This document shows, in pieces, positions 1 to 5,514 of a DNA stretch of 5,539 nucleotides. Positions within the stretch are counted from its first letter, which is position 1, and each line of letters starts with the position of its first letter. Source of the DNA: an uncultured Collinsella sp. (lineage in GTDB: Bacteria > Actinomycetota > Coriobacteriia > Coriobacteriales > Coriobacteriaceae); the NCBI GenBank assembly GCA_947003675.1, contig CAMQPJ010000101.1, positions 1-5,539 of the forward strand, written 5' to 3'. Under the pieces are notes generated by a model. It was not told the DNA's origin, did no database searches, and saw only the letters and a list, made by a program, of their open reading frames with translations. The translations under genes and the position numbers were made by a program.

Positions 1-567
1 ACTGCCATAGAGAACATGAACATCGTCCTTCGCGAACTCATTCCAGGTCTTGAGGTCTCACTACTCAAGCTTGGCGCGGAGGTTATGAAGAGCGGTGATA
101 CGGGGGTTAATGTCCAGCTCGTCTCTGTGCGCAACGGCAAGACCATCCCCCTCAGCTGCGAGTCTGAGGGCATCAAGCGCATCGTGTCCTTCCTCCACCT
201 CCTCATACTCATGTTCAACGATCCCTCTGTGACGGTCGTGATCGATGAGATTGATTCTGGCGTGTTTGAGTACCTTTTGGGCGAGTTGCTCAGCATCGTG
301 TCCGAACACGGTCAGGGCCAGCTCATATTCACCTGCCACAACCTGAGGCCACTTGAAACCATCGATCGTGGCTTCATTGCCTTCACCACCACTAACCCGG
401 CAAAGAGGTATGCCAGGATGGCCAACGTAAAGTCCTCCAACAACCTAAGGGACTTCTACTACAGGGATATCGTTCTCGGCGGACAAAAGGAGCAACTCTA
501 CGAGCCGACACACAACGGCGAGATCGAACTCGCGTTCATTGAGGCGGGTGTTACTAGTGGAGAGTAA
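1..567 (+). CDS. ABC/SMC-like AAA ATPase, C-terminal part (AbiLi/AAA_15-like), 5'-truncated by the window edge
   Basis: The frame is open from base 1, so the true start and the Walker A region lie upstream; the ATG at 16 is only the first internal methionine. Counting from that Met there are three motifs in order: an ABC-signature-like segment LSCESEGIK (residues 46-54), a Walker B strand VTVVIDEID (72-80, with D77 and E78) and an H-loop-like strand LIFTCHN (His108). This order is that of the C-terminal half of RecF/SMC/OLD-type ATPases, which dimerise around ATP. The region after the H-loop (FTTTNP, NNLRDFYY, LGGQ) matches my memory of AAA_15/AAA_21 proteins from phage-defence pairs such as AbiL. 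The stop TAA at 565-567 overlaps the next gene's GTG at 557 by 11 nt, so the two are translated together. ATP hydrolysis is likely because D77, E78 and H108 are all present. The anti-phage role is inferred from the partner; a general DNA-repair ATPase is the alternative. Confidence 0.85.
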   Translation, partial: TAIENMNIVLRELIPGLEVSLLKLGAEVMKSGDTGVNVQLVSVRNGKTIPLSCESEGIKRIVSFLHLLILMFNDPSVTVVIDEIDSGVFEYLLGELLSIVSEHGQGQLIFTCHNLRPLETIDRGFIAFTTTNPAKRYARMANVKSSNNLRDFYYRDIVLGGQKEQLYEPTHNGEIELAFIEAGVTSGE

Positions 568-1249
568 GAAGGTCGTCCTCTTCATCGTCGAGGGTCCATC
601 CGATCAGTCCGCATTATCCGTGATCTTATCAAAGGTCTTCGACCAAGATGAGGTCTACGTCTATGTGGTCCACGGCGATGTGACCGCGGAAAATGGTGCC
701 ACACCTCAAAACATCGTGCGCAAGGTCAACGCTTTCATCAAGGACCACATGAGCACGTACCGCCTTCGCAAAGCAGACATGTTGCAGGTCGTGCACCTCA
801 TGGACACCGATGGCGCCTACGTTCCAGACGATGCGGTGACAGAGCTGGCTACGGTTCCGAAGACCGTTTACAATCCAGGGCAGATCATCGCAGCCAACCG
901 GCAGCAAATAATCGATCGGAATAGACGAAAGAGCGCGAACATGGACAGGCTAGCGTTAGAGCCTGCCATAGGCGGCATACCGTACCTTGCAATCTACATG
1001 TCGTGCAATCTAGACCACGTCTTGTACAACAAGCTCAATAGCCATGACTCAGATAAGCGTAAGGATTCGTTAGCGTTTGCCCTCAAGTACCGGAACGATA
1101 TCGAGGCATTCATCTCATTCATCAATGACTCAGATTTCTCGGTGGCGGGTGATCGTAGGGAAACGTGGGAATACATCAGACAGGGTCTTAATTCCATAGA
1201 TAGGCACACGAATCTTGGCCTATGCTTTCCGACGACGAACGATGAATAA
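557..1249 (+). CDS. TOPRIM-like partner protein of the upstream ATPase (AbiLii-like, OLD-family type)
   Basis: I chose GTG at 557 (230 residues). In-frame TTG 539 and GTG 548 also exist, but the protein then begins directly at a beta strand and a GAGG lies 12 nt upstream. The N-terminus has VVLFIVEGPSDQ (residues 6-17), a TOPRIM first strand with candidate metal-binding Glu12. A second strand, VVHLMDTDGAYV (78-89), supplies Asp83 and Asp85, the D-x-D of TOPRIM folds. TOPRIM domains in OLD, Gabija and PARIS proteins bind Mg2+ and cleave or nick nucleic acid. Here the domain is a separate protein rather than fused to the ATPase, as in AbiL and PARIS. The C-terminal part (YMSCNLDHVLYNK at about 148-160, then helical segments) is not a nuclease motif I can name. 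No signal peptide or membrane segment is visible, so it is probably cytoplasmic. TOPRIM-like is well supported by the motifs; AbiLii is from memory; nuclease activity is inferred. Confidence 0.82.
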   Translation: MESKKVVLFIVEGPSDQSALSVILSKVFDQDEVYVYVVHGDVTAENGATPQNIVRKVNAFIKDHMSTYRLRKADMLQVVHLMDTDGAYVPDDAVTELATVPKTVYNPGQIIAANRQQIIDRNRRKSANMDRLALEPAIGGIPYLAIYMSCNLDHVLYNKLNSHDSDKRKDSLAFALKYRNDIEAFISFINDSDFSVAGDRRETWEYIRQGLNSIDRHTNLGLCFPTTNDE

Positions 1250-1387
1250 GTTTGGCGTCGCATGATGGTGGTAGGATTTGCGCACATGTGAGGCAGCGGC
1301 GCCGAGGATTCCATTTCCCGTAAATGGGCCTGTGGCGTCATGATTGCTCACGGGTTTTGATTATTTAACCTTAGGGAGGATGACCTT
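1250..1387 (+). promoter_or_regulatory. Leader of the zinc-ribbon gene with strong RBS and a small hairpin
   Basis: This 138-nt gap separates the ATPase/TOPRIM pair from the zinc-ribbon gene. AGGGAGG at 1373-1379 lies 8 nt before GTG 1388 and fixes that start. A 6-bp hairpin, CCATTT (1311-1316) and AAATGG (1322-1327) with a 5-nt loop, lies upstream; it lacks a T-tract, so it is not a convincing terminator. GGCGTC occurs twice (from about 1253 and 1333), probably by chance. I do not see a convincing -35/-10 pair, so read-through from the upstream genes is possible. Confidence 0.45.
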
Positions 1388-2377
1388 GTGTCTTTAATCT
1401 TCTGCCCAGAGTGCCACGCGAAGATATCCTCGAGCGCATCAACCTGCCCGCATTGTGGCTTTACAACGGCACAAAGCGATGAGGCGGCAATCGTACCGAT
1501 TAGCTCTTTGTCTCCAGCAAAGCTTCCTCCTAGGGTAACGGTGCTGGAGGCGACGGTGTTCGACAACGGCATGAATCTGATACCCGCTAAAACGAACGAA
1601 TCGCTCGTGAAATTCCTCTCGGACGCCGACACCATGGCTAAGTTCGCGCCAGCCATCTATGACATCATCAAGAAGCTCGCCAATCGAGGAGACACGAAGT
1701 ATGTCGCTGATTTTAGTGCGGCAGCTGAAGAGCTTATGAAGAGTGGGGAGCTGGTTTTTTCGGTCGAGAAGAAGACCGGTGACCTGCTGCCACAACTCAG
1801 GAGCGTGAAGACGGGCCAGATATACGAGAAGGCAAGGATTAAGGCCGAACAGTTTCCGCAAGATATAACGCAGTCAATCGTGGATGTGCAGATGCAAGTG
1901 ATGATGGCGAACGTCATGGATGCCATCAAGGCCGTCGCCGCCAACGTTGAGGTGCTGCGCATCGAGAGCCAGGCAGACCGTATCGCATTGGCCGAGAGCG
2001 CCTGGCAACAACTGCAGCAGGCCATGCTCATCGAAGATTCGCGGCTGCGCGAGATCAAGATACTGGACATCGCGTCATCGGCCACACAGGCGCGCTGCAC
2101 CCTGCAGGGCAACTTCCAGGCAGAATTCTCTCTGGCGATGGGCAAGCAGGGCAGGGCCAGGGACTGGGGCAAGGCAGCAAACACTGCCATGGTCGACCTC
2201 ACGGTGATTGCTCTTATGGCCAAGACGGAGTATGCAGCTTATCGCGTCCTTGAGGAGCCAGCAGCTGCAGATGCCGCGCTCGAACAGTTCAAGCAATTCA
2301 TCCTGGAAACAAACTCGAGCAGGAGGACACCCTGCGCTTGCTCAACTCATACAGCAAGGGCAACAGGGGCGACATAG
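1388..2377 (+). CDS. Zinc-ribbon protein with long helical body; C-terminus probably frameshifted
   Basis: GTG start with AGGGAGG 8 nt upstream. The N-terminus is a clear treble-clef/zinc-ribbon: C6-P-E-C9, ten residues, C20-P-H-C23. A short linker leads to a body with no family I can name. Residues about 70-125 look mixed, and about 140-225 are rich in Ala, Gln, Met and charged residues with few Gly/Pro, suggesting long helices or a coiled coil. No signal peptide or clear membrane span is visible, so it is probably cytoplasmic. After about residue 309 the translation turns into Ser/Arg/Cys/Thr-rich text unlike the body, ending at a stop at 2375-2377. The +1 reading frame (see 2311-2565) continues plausibly instead. 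A one-base deletion near 2305-2325, or a sequencing error, would explain this, so the 329-residue product is likely truncated. The function is unknown; the position next to an ATPase/TOPRIM defence-type pair and a coupled small zinc protein suggests an accessory defence gene, which is inference. Confidence 0.72.
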   Translation: MSLIFCPECHAKISSSASTCPHCGFTTAQSDEAAIVPISSLSPAKLPPRVTVLEATVFDNGMNLIPAKTNESLVKFLSDADTMAKFAPAIYDIIKKLANRGDTKYVADFSAAAEELMKSGELVFSVEKKTGDLLPQLRSVKTGQIYEKARIKAEQFPQDITQSIVDVQMQVMMANVMDAIKAVAANVEVLRIESQADRIALAESAWQQLQQAMLIEDSRLREIKILDIASSATQARCTLQGNFQAEFSLAMGKQGRARDWGKAANTAMVDLTVIALMAKTEYAAYRVLEEPAAADAALEQFKQFILETNSSRRTPCACSTHTARATGAT

Positions 2378-2565
2378 TGAGAGGCTTCGTTCAGTTATCG
2401 AGTTCCGTTGTTGGGCTGCAGATTGAGGGCCGCGAGGAGCGCGCCAGCTTGATTGAGGGCGGCGTTCTCGAATCCCTGCGGAAAGTGGCGCAAGAACCTG
2501 ATGAGGTGCATCTGGTGGATGGAGAAGATGCCCCTGAAGATCAGGCAGAAGAAGGGCAGGGGTAG
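2311..2565 (+). pseudogene. Displaced C-terminal part of the zinc-ribbon gene (other reading frame)
   Basis: Both this frame and the gene's own frame are open between 2254 and 2377, so the shift can lie anywhere there. Read in this frame, codons from 2311 give KLEQEDTLRLLNSYSKGNRG and onward to TAG at 2563-2565, about 84 residues. The first 50 codons have mostly G/C in third position and a soluble, helical composition that fits the upstream body better than the annotated tail. The end is acidic (EDAPEDQAEEGQG). The stop lies two bases before the next gene's ATG (TAG-AT-ATG), the spacing expected of an intact operon gene. Beyond about 2460 a third frame also has high GC3, so the last 35 residues are less certain. 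No start codon with a good RBS makes this an independent gene; the ATG that could be used is absent and only a TTG (2338) is available. Confidence 0.5.
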
Positions 2566-2567
2566 AT

Positions 2568-2798
2568 ATGGCTGCAAGATGCATCGTCTGCAAGAAGGTA
2601 CTGCCAGAAGGCTCTAAGCTGCCCATTTGCGAATACCACAAGGGCGTAGCCGCCGAAAAGGCCAAGCAGGCAGGCGTCGGCATGGCAGCATTGGGCGTCG
2701 GCGCACTGGTAATGGCGAAAGACACGATAGGTCCAATCGTTAAAGACAAGGCTGTGCCAGTGGCGAAGAAAGCCGTGGGCACGATTCTTAAACACTAG
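2568..2798 (+). CDS. Small protein with CxxC/CxxH zinc site and glycine-rich hydrophobic segment
   Basis: The 76-residue frame starts at ATG 2568, with AGGGG at 2558-2562 as RBS (5-nt spacer). The N-terminus has C5-I-V-C8, twelve residues, then C21-E-Y-H24, a plausible zinc-binding site. Residues 36-50 (GVGMAALGVGALVMA) form a glycine-zipper-like hydrophobic stretch that is borderline for a membrane span. The tail is rich in Lys and Val/Ile (IVKDKAVPVAKKAV), so it could be an amphipathic helix. The start sits two bases after the probable true stop of the zinc-ribbon gene, so the two are likely translationally coupled. I do not recognise the family. The design of a metal-bound head plus small-residue hydrophobic helix recalls membrane-acting small effectors, but that is speculation. 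A soluble zinc-binding partner of the larger zinc-ribbon protein is equally possible. That the gene is real is supported by the RBS, coupling and the zinc motif. Confidence 0.68.
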   Translation: MAARCIVCKKVLPEGSKLPICEYHKGVAAEKAKQAGVGMAALGVGALVMAKDTIGPIVKDKAVPVAKKAVGTILKH

Positions 2799-3103
2799 CC
2801 ACTGTCAAATATCCAGCCACGCTTGCCGAGTCAATCCTCATATACGCATAGCTCGTGTTCGAGCTGCTGTACACCGTGCCGCAGCCGCCCACGATCGGGG
2901 TGCAGTTGTAGAACGTGTACAGGCAACTCGCACCGCTCGGCAGCGCTCAGGTGGAGTCCACGTAGATCGTAACGAGGTTCCTGCAGCCAGCGAAGCAGTA
3001 GAACTAGTAGTCCATGCTCGCGATGTTCACCGCGATGTCCGAGAGGAACGTGCATGTCGTCGCGGCCCCAGCCCTCGGGGAACCGCACGTGCGACCAGTC
3101 GAA
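2788..3103 (-). pseudogene. Decayed C-terminus of a BspA-like leucine-rich surface protein (DUF285 type)
   Basis: Read on the - strand, the frame from about 3054 down to TAA at 2788-2790 gives a string typical of BspA-like repeats: FAGCRNLVTIYVDST, then ALPSGASCLYTFYNC, then GTVYSSSNTSYAYMRID and SASVAGYLTVASV. Two in-frame stops interrupt it: TAG at 3004-3006 and TGA at 2947-2949. A frame change near 3055 leads to FDWSHVRFPEGWGRDD (3056-3103) in another frame, possibly also part of it. BspA-family proteins are secreted adhesins made of LRR/DUF285 repeats, often hundreds of residues long and abundant in gut Coriobacteriia. Only the C-terminal repeat and tail are left here; there is no signal peptide or start. 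Its last codons overlap the 3' end of the + strand gene by 11 nt. The family call rests on remembered consensus, and I am fairly confident of it. Confidence 0.68.
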
Positions 3104-3106
3104 CCC

Positions 3107-3382
3107 CTAGGCCAACTTGTGCACGGGGACCCTTGCCTGCCTGAGCAACCGCGCCCGCCTGGGCGCATGCACAGCAGCCTGAGCCGCAGCGTCGGGTCGG
3201 CGCTGCCCATCGGGGCGTCGCCCCACTCGCGGGGCAGGTCGCCACGACCTCGTCGGTTGAGGGGTCGACCGACGTGACGCCGAAGGCACCCAGTCTCACG
3301 GCGACCTCGCGGCCGGCGAGCGCGGGCCCGGCGTTGTACCGGTGGGTAGCGGCAGCAACGCAGCACGGTCGTCCTCGAACAG
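3107..3382 (-). pseudogene. Fragmented IS21-family IstA transposase C-terminus
   Basis: Four short - strand pieces in three frames read in the right order for the C-terminal part of IstA. They are LFEDDRAALLPLP (3344-3382), then YNAGPALAGREVAVRLGAF and VTSVDPSTDEVVA (about 3238-3338), then PREWGDAPMGSADPTLRLRL plus LCMRPGG (3154-3234), and RLLRQARVPVHKLA to a TAG at 3107-3109. In IS21 transposases the DDE core is followed by a beta-rich region with a Y-S-x-P/A-G-P...GR-V-V-R-G-A-F-x-V pattern, which the second piece resembles. The segment normally between LLPLP and the Tyr piece seems deleted, and there are frameshifts, so no functional protein can be made. The catalytic core and the IstB helper are absent and I could not locate terminal inverted repeats. 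The match is from memory of family consensus. High GC (well above the flanking genes) fits a separate origin. Confidence 0.5.
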
Positions 3383-3507
3383 CCCGGCTGCGGGATGTCC
3401 AGGCGGCAGCGGCGCCCGTCGGATAACTCGAGCGGCTCGGCGAGCGGCTGCTCGTCAAGCCCGGCGACGTCGTGGAAGAACGGCACGGGTACGGTTCATT
3501 CGCCTGG
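3383..3507. other. GC-rich segment without a recognisable gene
   Basis: The segment continues the decayed zone. One - strand frame from about 3480 to 3388 reads FFHDVAGLDEQPLAEPLELS and continues to DIPQPG, which looks protein-like but matches nothing I know. It could be more of the transposase or an unrelated remnant. No start with RBS is present. Confidence 0.3.
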
Positions 3508-3555
3508 CAGCGGTTGACAAGTAGCAGGAGCCTCATCGCTCCCCTACAACCGCTG
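3508..3555 (-). terminator. Imperfect stem-loop over the stop codon of the AAA-ATPase_like gene
   Basis: Three nested pairs of arms fold together: CAGCGGTT (3508-3515) with AACCGCTG (3548-3555), GTAG (3521-3524) with CTAC (3544-3547), and GGAGC (3527-3531) with GCTCC (3538-3542) around a 6-nt loop. The bulges are 5 nt (3516-3520), 2 nt (3525-3526) and 1 nt (3543). The outer arm on the gene side is the final codons and the stop of the - strand gene. No T-tract follows on the - strand, so it could be a weak or Rho-assisted terminator or an mRNA 3'-end stabiliser rather than a classical intrinsic terminator. Confidence 0.4.
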
Positions 3556-5352
3556 ACACACCACTGCCACGTTCCGTCCATCAAAGCCAAAACCCCAACG
3601 CATGCGGCCCACGCCGGGTCGCGGCACTCGAATCTCGTCGATGCCGTTGCGCTCGATCTCGAGCAGCGCGTGCACCGCCAGCAGCTCCAGGCCAAGCGCA
3701 TCCACACCGGGGTCGCACATCATGTTGACCGTTATCAGTGGACGCTCGTCGAGCATACCGATCGTGTCTGCCACGTCGAATACATTACCCGTAGGGAATA
3801 CCTGGATGTCCCAGCGATCTGCGCCGCACTTTCGCCTCGAAGCGGGATTGGCATAGCCCGGCAAGCCAAAGCAGAGCCCCTGCAAGAGCAGGTGATATGG
3901 CAGCGGCGCATCTGGGTCAGTCGCACCGATTCCCGCGCGTCCGATCACATGGCACAGTGCTCGCCTCACCGCATCTTCGTCCCCACGGCACAGCCCGTCG
4001 CGAAGCGCATCGATGTCTCGAACGTCCTCGGCAGCGCACTCAAACCACTCAATAATTACCAGACGCAACGCATGGCGAAGCTCGTTATTGGGTAACCGCA
4101 GAGCGCGGCGCCGATCGCCGCTTACCGGCTCCTCGGTCATATCCGTCGTCAGAAAACCGGACAGGTACAGTGCCGTCCACAGGTCGTCATCAGGCAAGGC
4201 ATCTGGCTCCGCAGCGCCCAAACGTAGCGGAACCTCAACGCATCCATGGGCTTCGAGCAAATCGAACAAGGCCGAAAGGCGGTCGAGATTCCACCCGGCA
4301 ACTACCTCACTCAGGCAATCGGCATACCCATACAGGTCGACACGCATGGGCGGCGTGCAGCCCCGGTCCAGAAAGCCGATCACACGCGCCGGACTCGAGC
4401 AATATGCCCCGCCAAACCGGTATCCCTCGAGCCATTCGCGAGCATCATCCAGGTATTCCTCGCACCCAGCATGACTCAGCAGAGCCTGAACCTCGGAATC
4501 TGAAAAGCCAAACCACCGGTCACACCACGTCGAGAGCGGCGTCACCAGGCGATACGAGCAGCCGCGTACAGAAAGCGCTGCCTCGGCAGGGCCGGGACAC
4601 TCCCCCATCAGGCACGCCAGCCGCAACGAATCGCCCGCAGCGGCAATGGCGTCGAACAGCACGCGATTGAGTCGCTCCACCAGACCGGCGCCGCGATTGT
4701 CCATCGCGCTCGCACGGCCCGACCACGCCGCGTCGTACCCGTCAACGAGCAATACGACCTGTTCATCGCAGGCCATCTCCAGCAACTCAATAAGCGCACC
4801 GAGCACCGAGCCGATCTCGTCCTCGCTCGCCACGCCACGCACAACGCGCTCGACGTGGCGCACCTTGTCTCGAGGCAAATCCGGAGCTTCCAAATATGCC
4901 AACAGCCGAGTGCACTCGCCCAAAAGTGCATCACGCACCACACCGGCAACAGTGGCGCCACGCCTCGCAGCGCCAGAAAAATCCAGCGATATCACCGGAT
5001 AGCATGCACACTCATCCCGATAGCGCCCACCGTCTGCATCCCAAATTTGAGTATCGGAAAACAAACTCCGACCAGCACGATCGACCGCGGGACCGACCGC
5101 GGGACGCTCCAGAAAAGCCCTGAGCATCGACAGATTCATGCTCTTGCCAAAACCCCTGGGCCGGCAGCACACCACAACGGACGCGTCGCAATCCAGCACA
5201 TCGGCAATAAACATGGTCTTGTCGACCAGGACGCATCGGTTCATGACCTCAGCAAAATCATGCACGTCGACCGGTAGCCGCCCATCACCCAAACGATTGA
5301 GCAGCTGTACGCCACCGTTGGCGCCCGCACCATAAATCGCCTGTTCAGACAC
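3544..5352 (-). CDS. AAA-ATPase_like / PD-(D/E)XK_9 family protein with degenerate catalytic motifs
   Basis: GTG at 5352 (602 residues) is preferred over longer frames reaching 5496, because AGGGAG lies 8 nt upstream and the family begins shortly before the L-P-x-x-x-x-D-F element. Order of motifs: LPVDVHDFAEV then LVDKT (26-46); Walker A-like RPRGFGKS (64-71); Walker B position LLVDGYD (201-207); WFGFSDSEVQALL (280-292); WLEGYRFGG and SPARVIGFLD (307-329); LYLSGFLT (395-402); LRLPNNELRHAL (418-429); YHLLLQGL (486-493); then a C-terminal nuclease-like domain (about 500-600) with RWDIQVF and GFGFDGRNVAVV. This is the PF09820-PF08011 architecture, usually 500-600 residues, of unknown function and often multicopy in gut bacteria. 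The usual Walker B D-E-Y-D reads D-G-Y-D, and the nuclease E-x-K strand reads PLITVNMM (538-545), with neither residue. ATP binding may persist, but hydrolysis and cleavage look lost or altered. It is cytoplasmic and probably monocistronic. Confidence 0.88.
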   Translation of the reverse strand: MSEQAIYGAGANGGVQLLNRLGDGRLPVDVHDFAEVMNRCVLVDKTMFIADVLDCDASVVVCCRPRGFGKSMNLSMLRAFLERPAVGPAVDRAGRSLFSDTQIWDADGGRYRDECACYPVISLDFSGAARRGATVAGVVRDALLGECTRLLAYLEAPDLPRDKVRHVERVVRGVASEDEIGSVLGALIELLEMACDEQVVLLVDGYDAAWSGRASAMDNRGAGLVERLNRVLFDAIAAAGDSLRLACLMGECPGPAEAALSVRGCSYRLVTPLSTWCDRWFGFSDSEVQALLSHAGCEEYLDDAREWLEGYRFGGAYCSSPARVIGFLDRGCTPPMRVDLYGYADCLSEVVAGWNLDRLSALFDLLEAHGCVEVPLRLGAAEPDALPDDDLWTALYLSGFLTTDMTEEPVSGDRRRALRLPNNELRHALRLVIIEWFECAAEDVRDIDALRDGLCRGDEDAVRRALCHVIGRAGIGATDPDAPLPYHLLLQGLCFGLPGYANPASRRKCGADRWDIQVFPTGNVFDVADTIGMLDERPLITVNMMCDPGVDALGLELLAVHALLEIERNGIDEIRVPRPGVGRMRWGFGFDGRNVAVVCQRL

Positions 5353-5357
5353 CGTAA

Positions 5358-5367
5358 CTTCTCCCTT
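5358..5367 (-). promoter_or_regulatory. Ribosome binding site that sets the GTG start at 5352
   Basis: On the - strand the bases read AAGGGAGAAG, with AGGGAG at 5361-5366 and 8 nt to GTG 5350-5352. No equally good site precedes the in-frame starts further upstream, so the residues encoded by 5353-5496 are leader, not protein. Confidence 0.75.
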
Positions 5368-5385
5368 AAACGCAACACGATACCC

Positions 5386-5391
5386 ATTGTA
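5386..5391 (-). promoter_or_regulatory. Possible -10 box for the AAA-ATPase_like gene
   Basis: The - strand reads TACAAT here, one mismatch from TATAAT, and would place the transcription start about 27 nt before the GTG. The -35 is poor: TTGATG (5406-5411) sits only 14 nt away, and the 16- to 17-nt positions read CGTTGA/ACGTTG. Plausible but weak. Confidence 0.3.
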
Positions 5392-5465
5392 CCGAGCAGC
5401 CGTAGCATCAACGTTATCTCCGCGCAAACGTTTCGGGCAACGGCAGCAACAGACACCCCAAAGGA

Positions 5466-5484
5466 GTGCAATAAATCGTTGCAC
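5466..5484. repeat. Short inverted repeat GTGCAA-N7-TTGCAC
   Basis: Six-base perfect arms, 5466-5471 and 5479-5484, around a 7-nt AT-rich centre. It lies upstream of the possible -10 box and could be an operator half-site pair or simply a weak hairpin next to the terminator. One occurrence only. Confidence 0.3.
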
Positions 5485-5489
5485 AATCA

Positions 5490-5514
5490 AAACCACCCCT
5501 AAAAGGGGTGGTTT
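5490..5514 (-). terminator. Intrinsic-terminator-type hairpin
   Basis: A perfect 10-bp stem, AAACCACCCC (5490-5499) and GGGGTGGTTT (5505-5514), has a 5-nt loop. On the - strand the stem runs into TTTT followed by GATT, on the + strand only TTT then GCTC, so the - strand is the more likely direction. It would then end a - strand gene lying beyond the right edge and insulate the AAA-ATPase_like gene, consistent with that gene having its own promoter. Confidence 0.7.

Noticed and set aside
539..556. TTG 539 or GTG 548 as start of the TOPRIM gene
   Set aside because: They add only a few residues (six or three) before the first strand; GTG 548 has the GAGG too close (3 nt). GTG 557 gives the natural N-terminus, though the choice is not fully certain.
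1311..1327. Hairpin CCATTT-N5-AAATGG as terminator of the TOPRIM gene
   Set aside because: Only 6 bp, half of them A/T pairs, and no T-tract on either side.
1657..2223. - strand open frame of 188 codons opposite the zinc-ribbon gene
   Set aside because: Ser/Cys/Ala/Met-rich shadow of the helical + strand protein; no start signal and no recognisable motif.
2302..2318. Programmed -1 ribosomal frameshift in the zinc-ribbon gene
   Set aside because: The run GAAACAAAC does not form a canonical X-XXY-YYZ slippery heptamer in the frame being read, and I see no strong hairpin at the right distance; a one-base deletion or sequencing error is simpler.
2342..2782. - strand open frame of 146 codons covering the frameshifted zone and the small zinc gene
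   Set aside because: The + strand has RBS-supported coding with a zinc motif over the same bases; the - strand product is Pro/Ala/Ser-rich without motifs.
3027..3707. Long - strand open frame of 226 codons
   Set aside because: It crosses the end of the AAA-ATPase_like gene in another frame and the decayed IstA/BspA zone. It only picks up parts of the IstA remnant, is Arg/Ala/Cys-rich as expected from GC-rich off-frame reading, and has no RBS.
3472..4095. + strand open frame of 207 codons opposite the AAA-ATPase_like gene
   Set aside because: Mirror of a GC3-biased gene with a recognisable family on the other strand; no motif and no RBS. The same applies to 4170-4670.
5353..5496. N-terminal extension of the large - strand protein to a start at 5496
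   Set aside because: The extension is not family-like, would run through the terminator-type hairpin and the candidate promoter, and a good RBS sits before GTG 5352.
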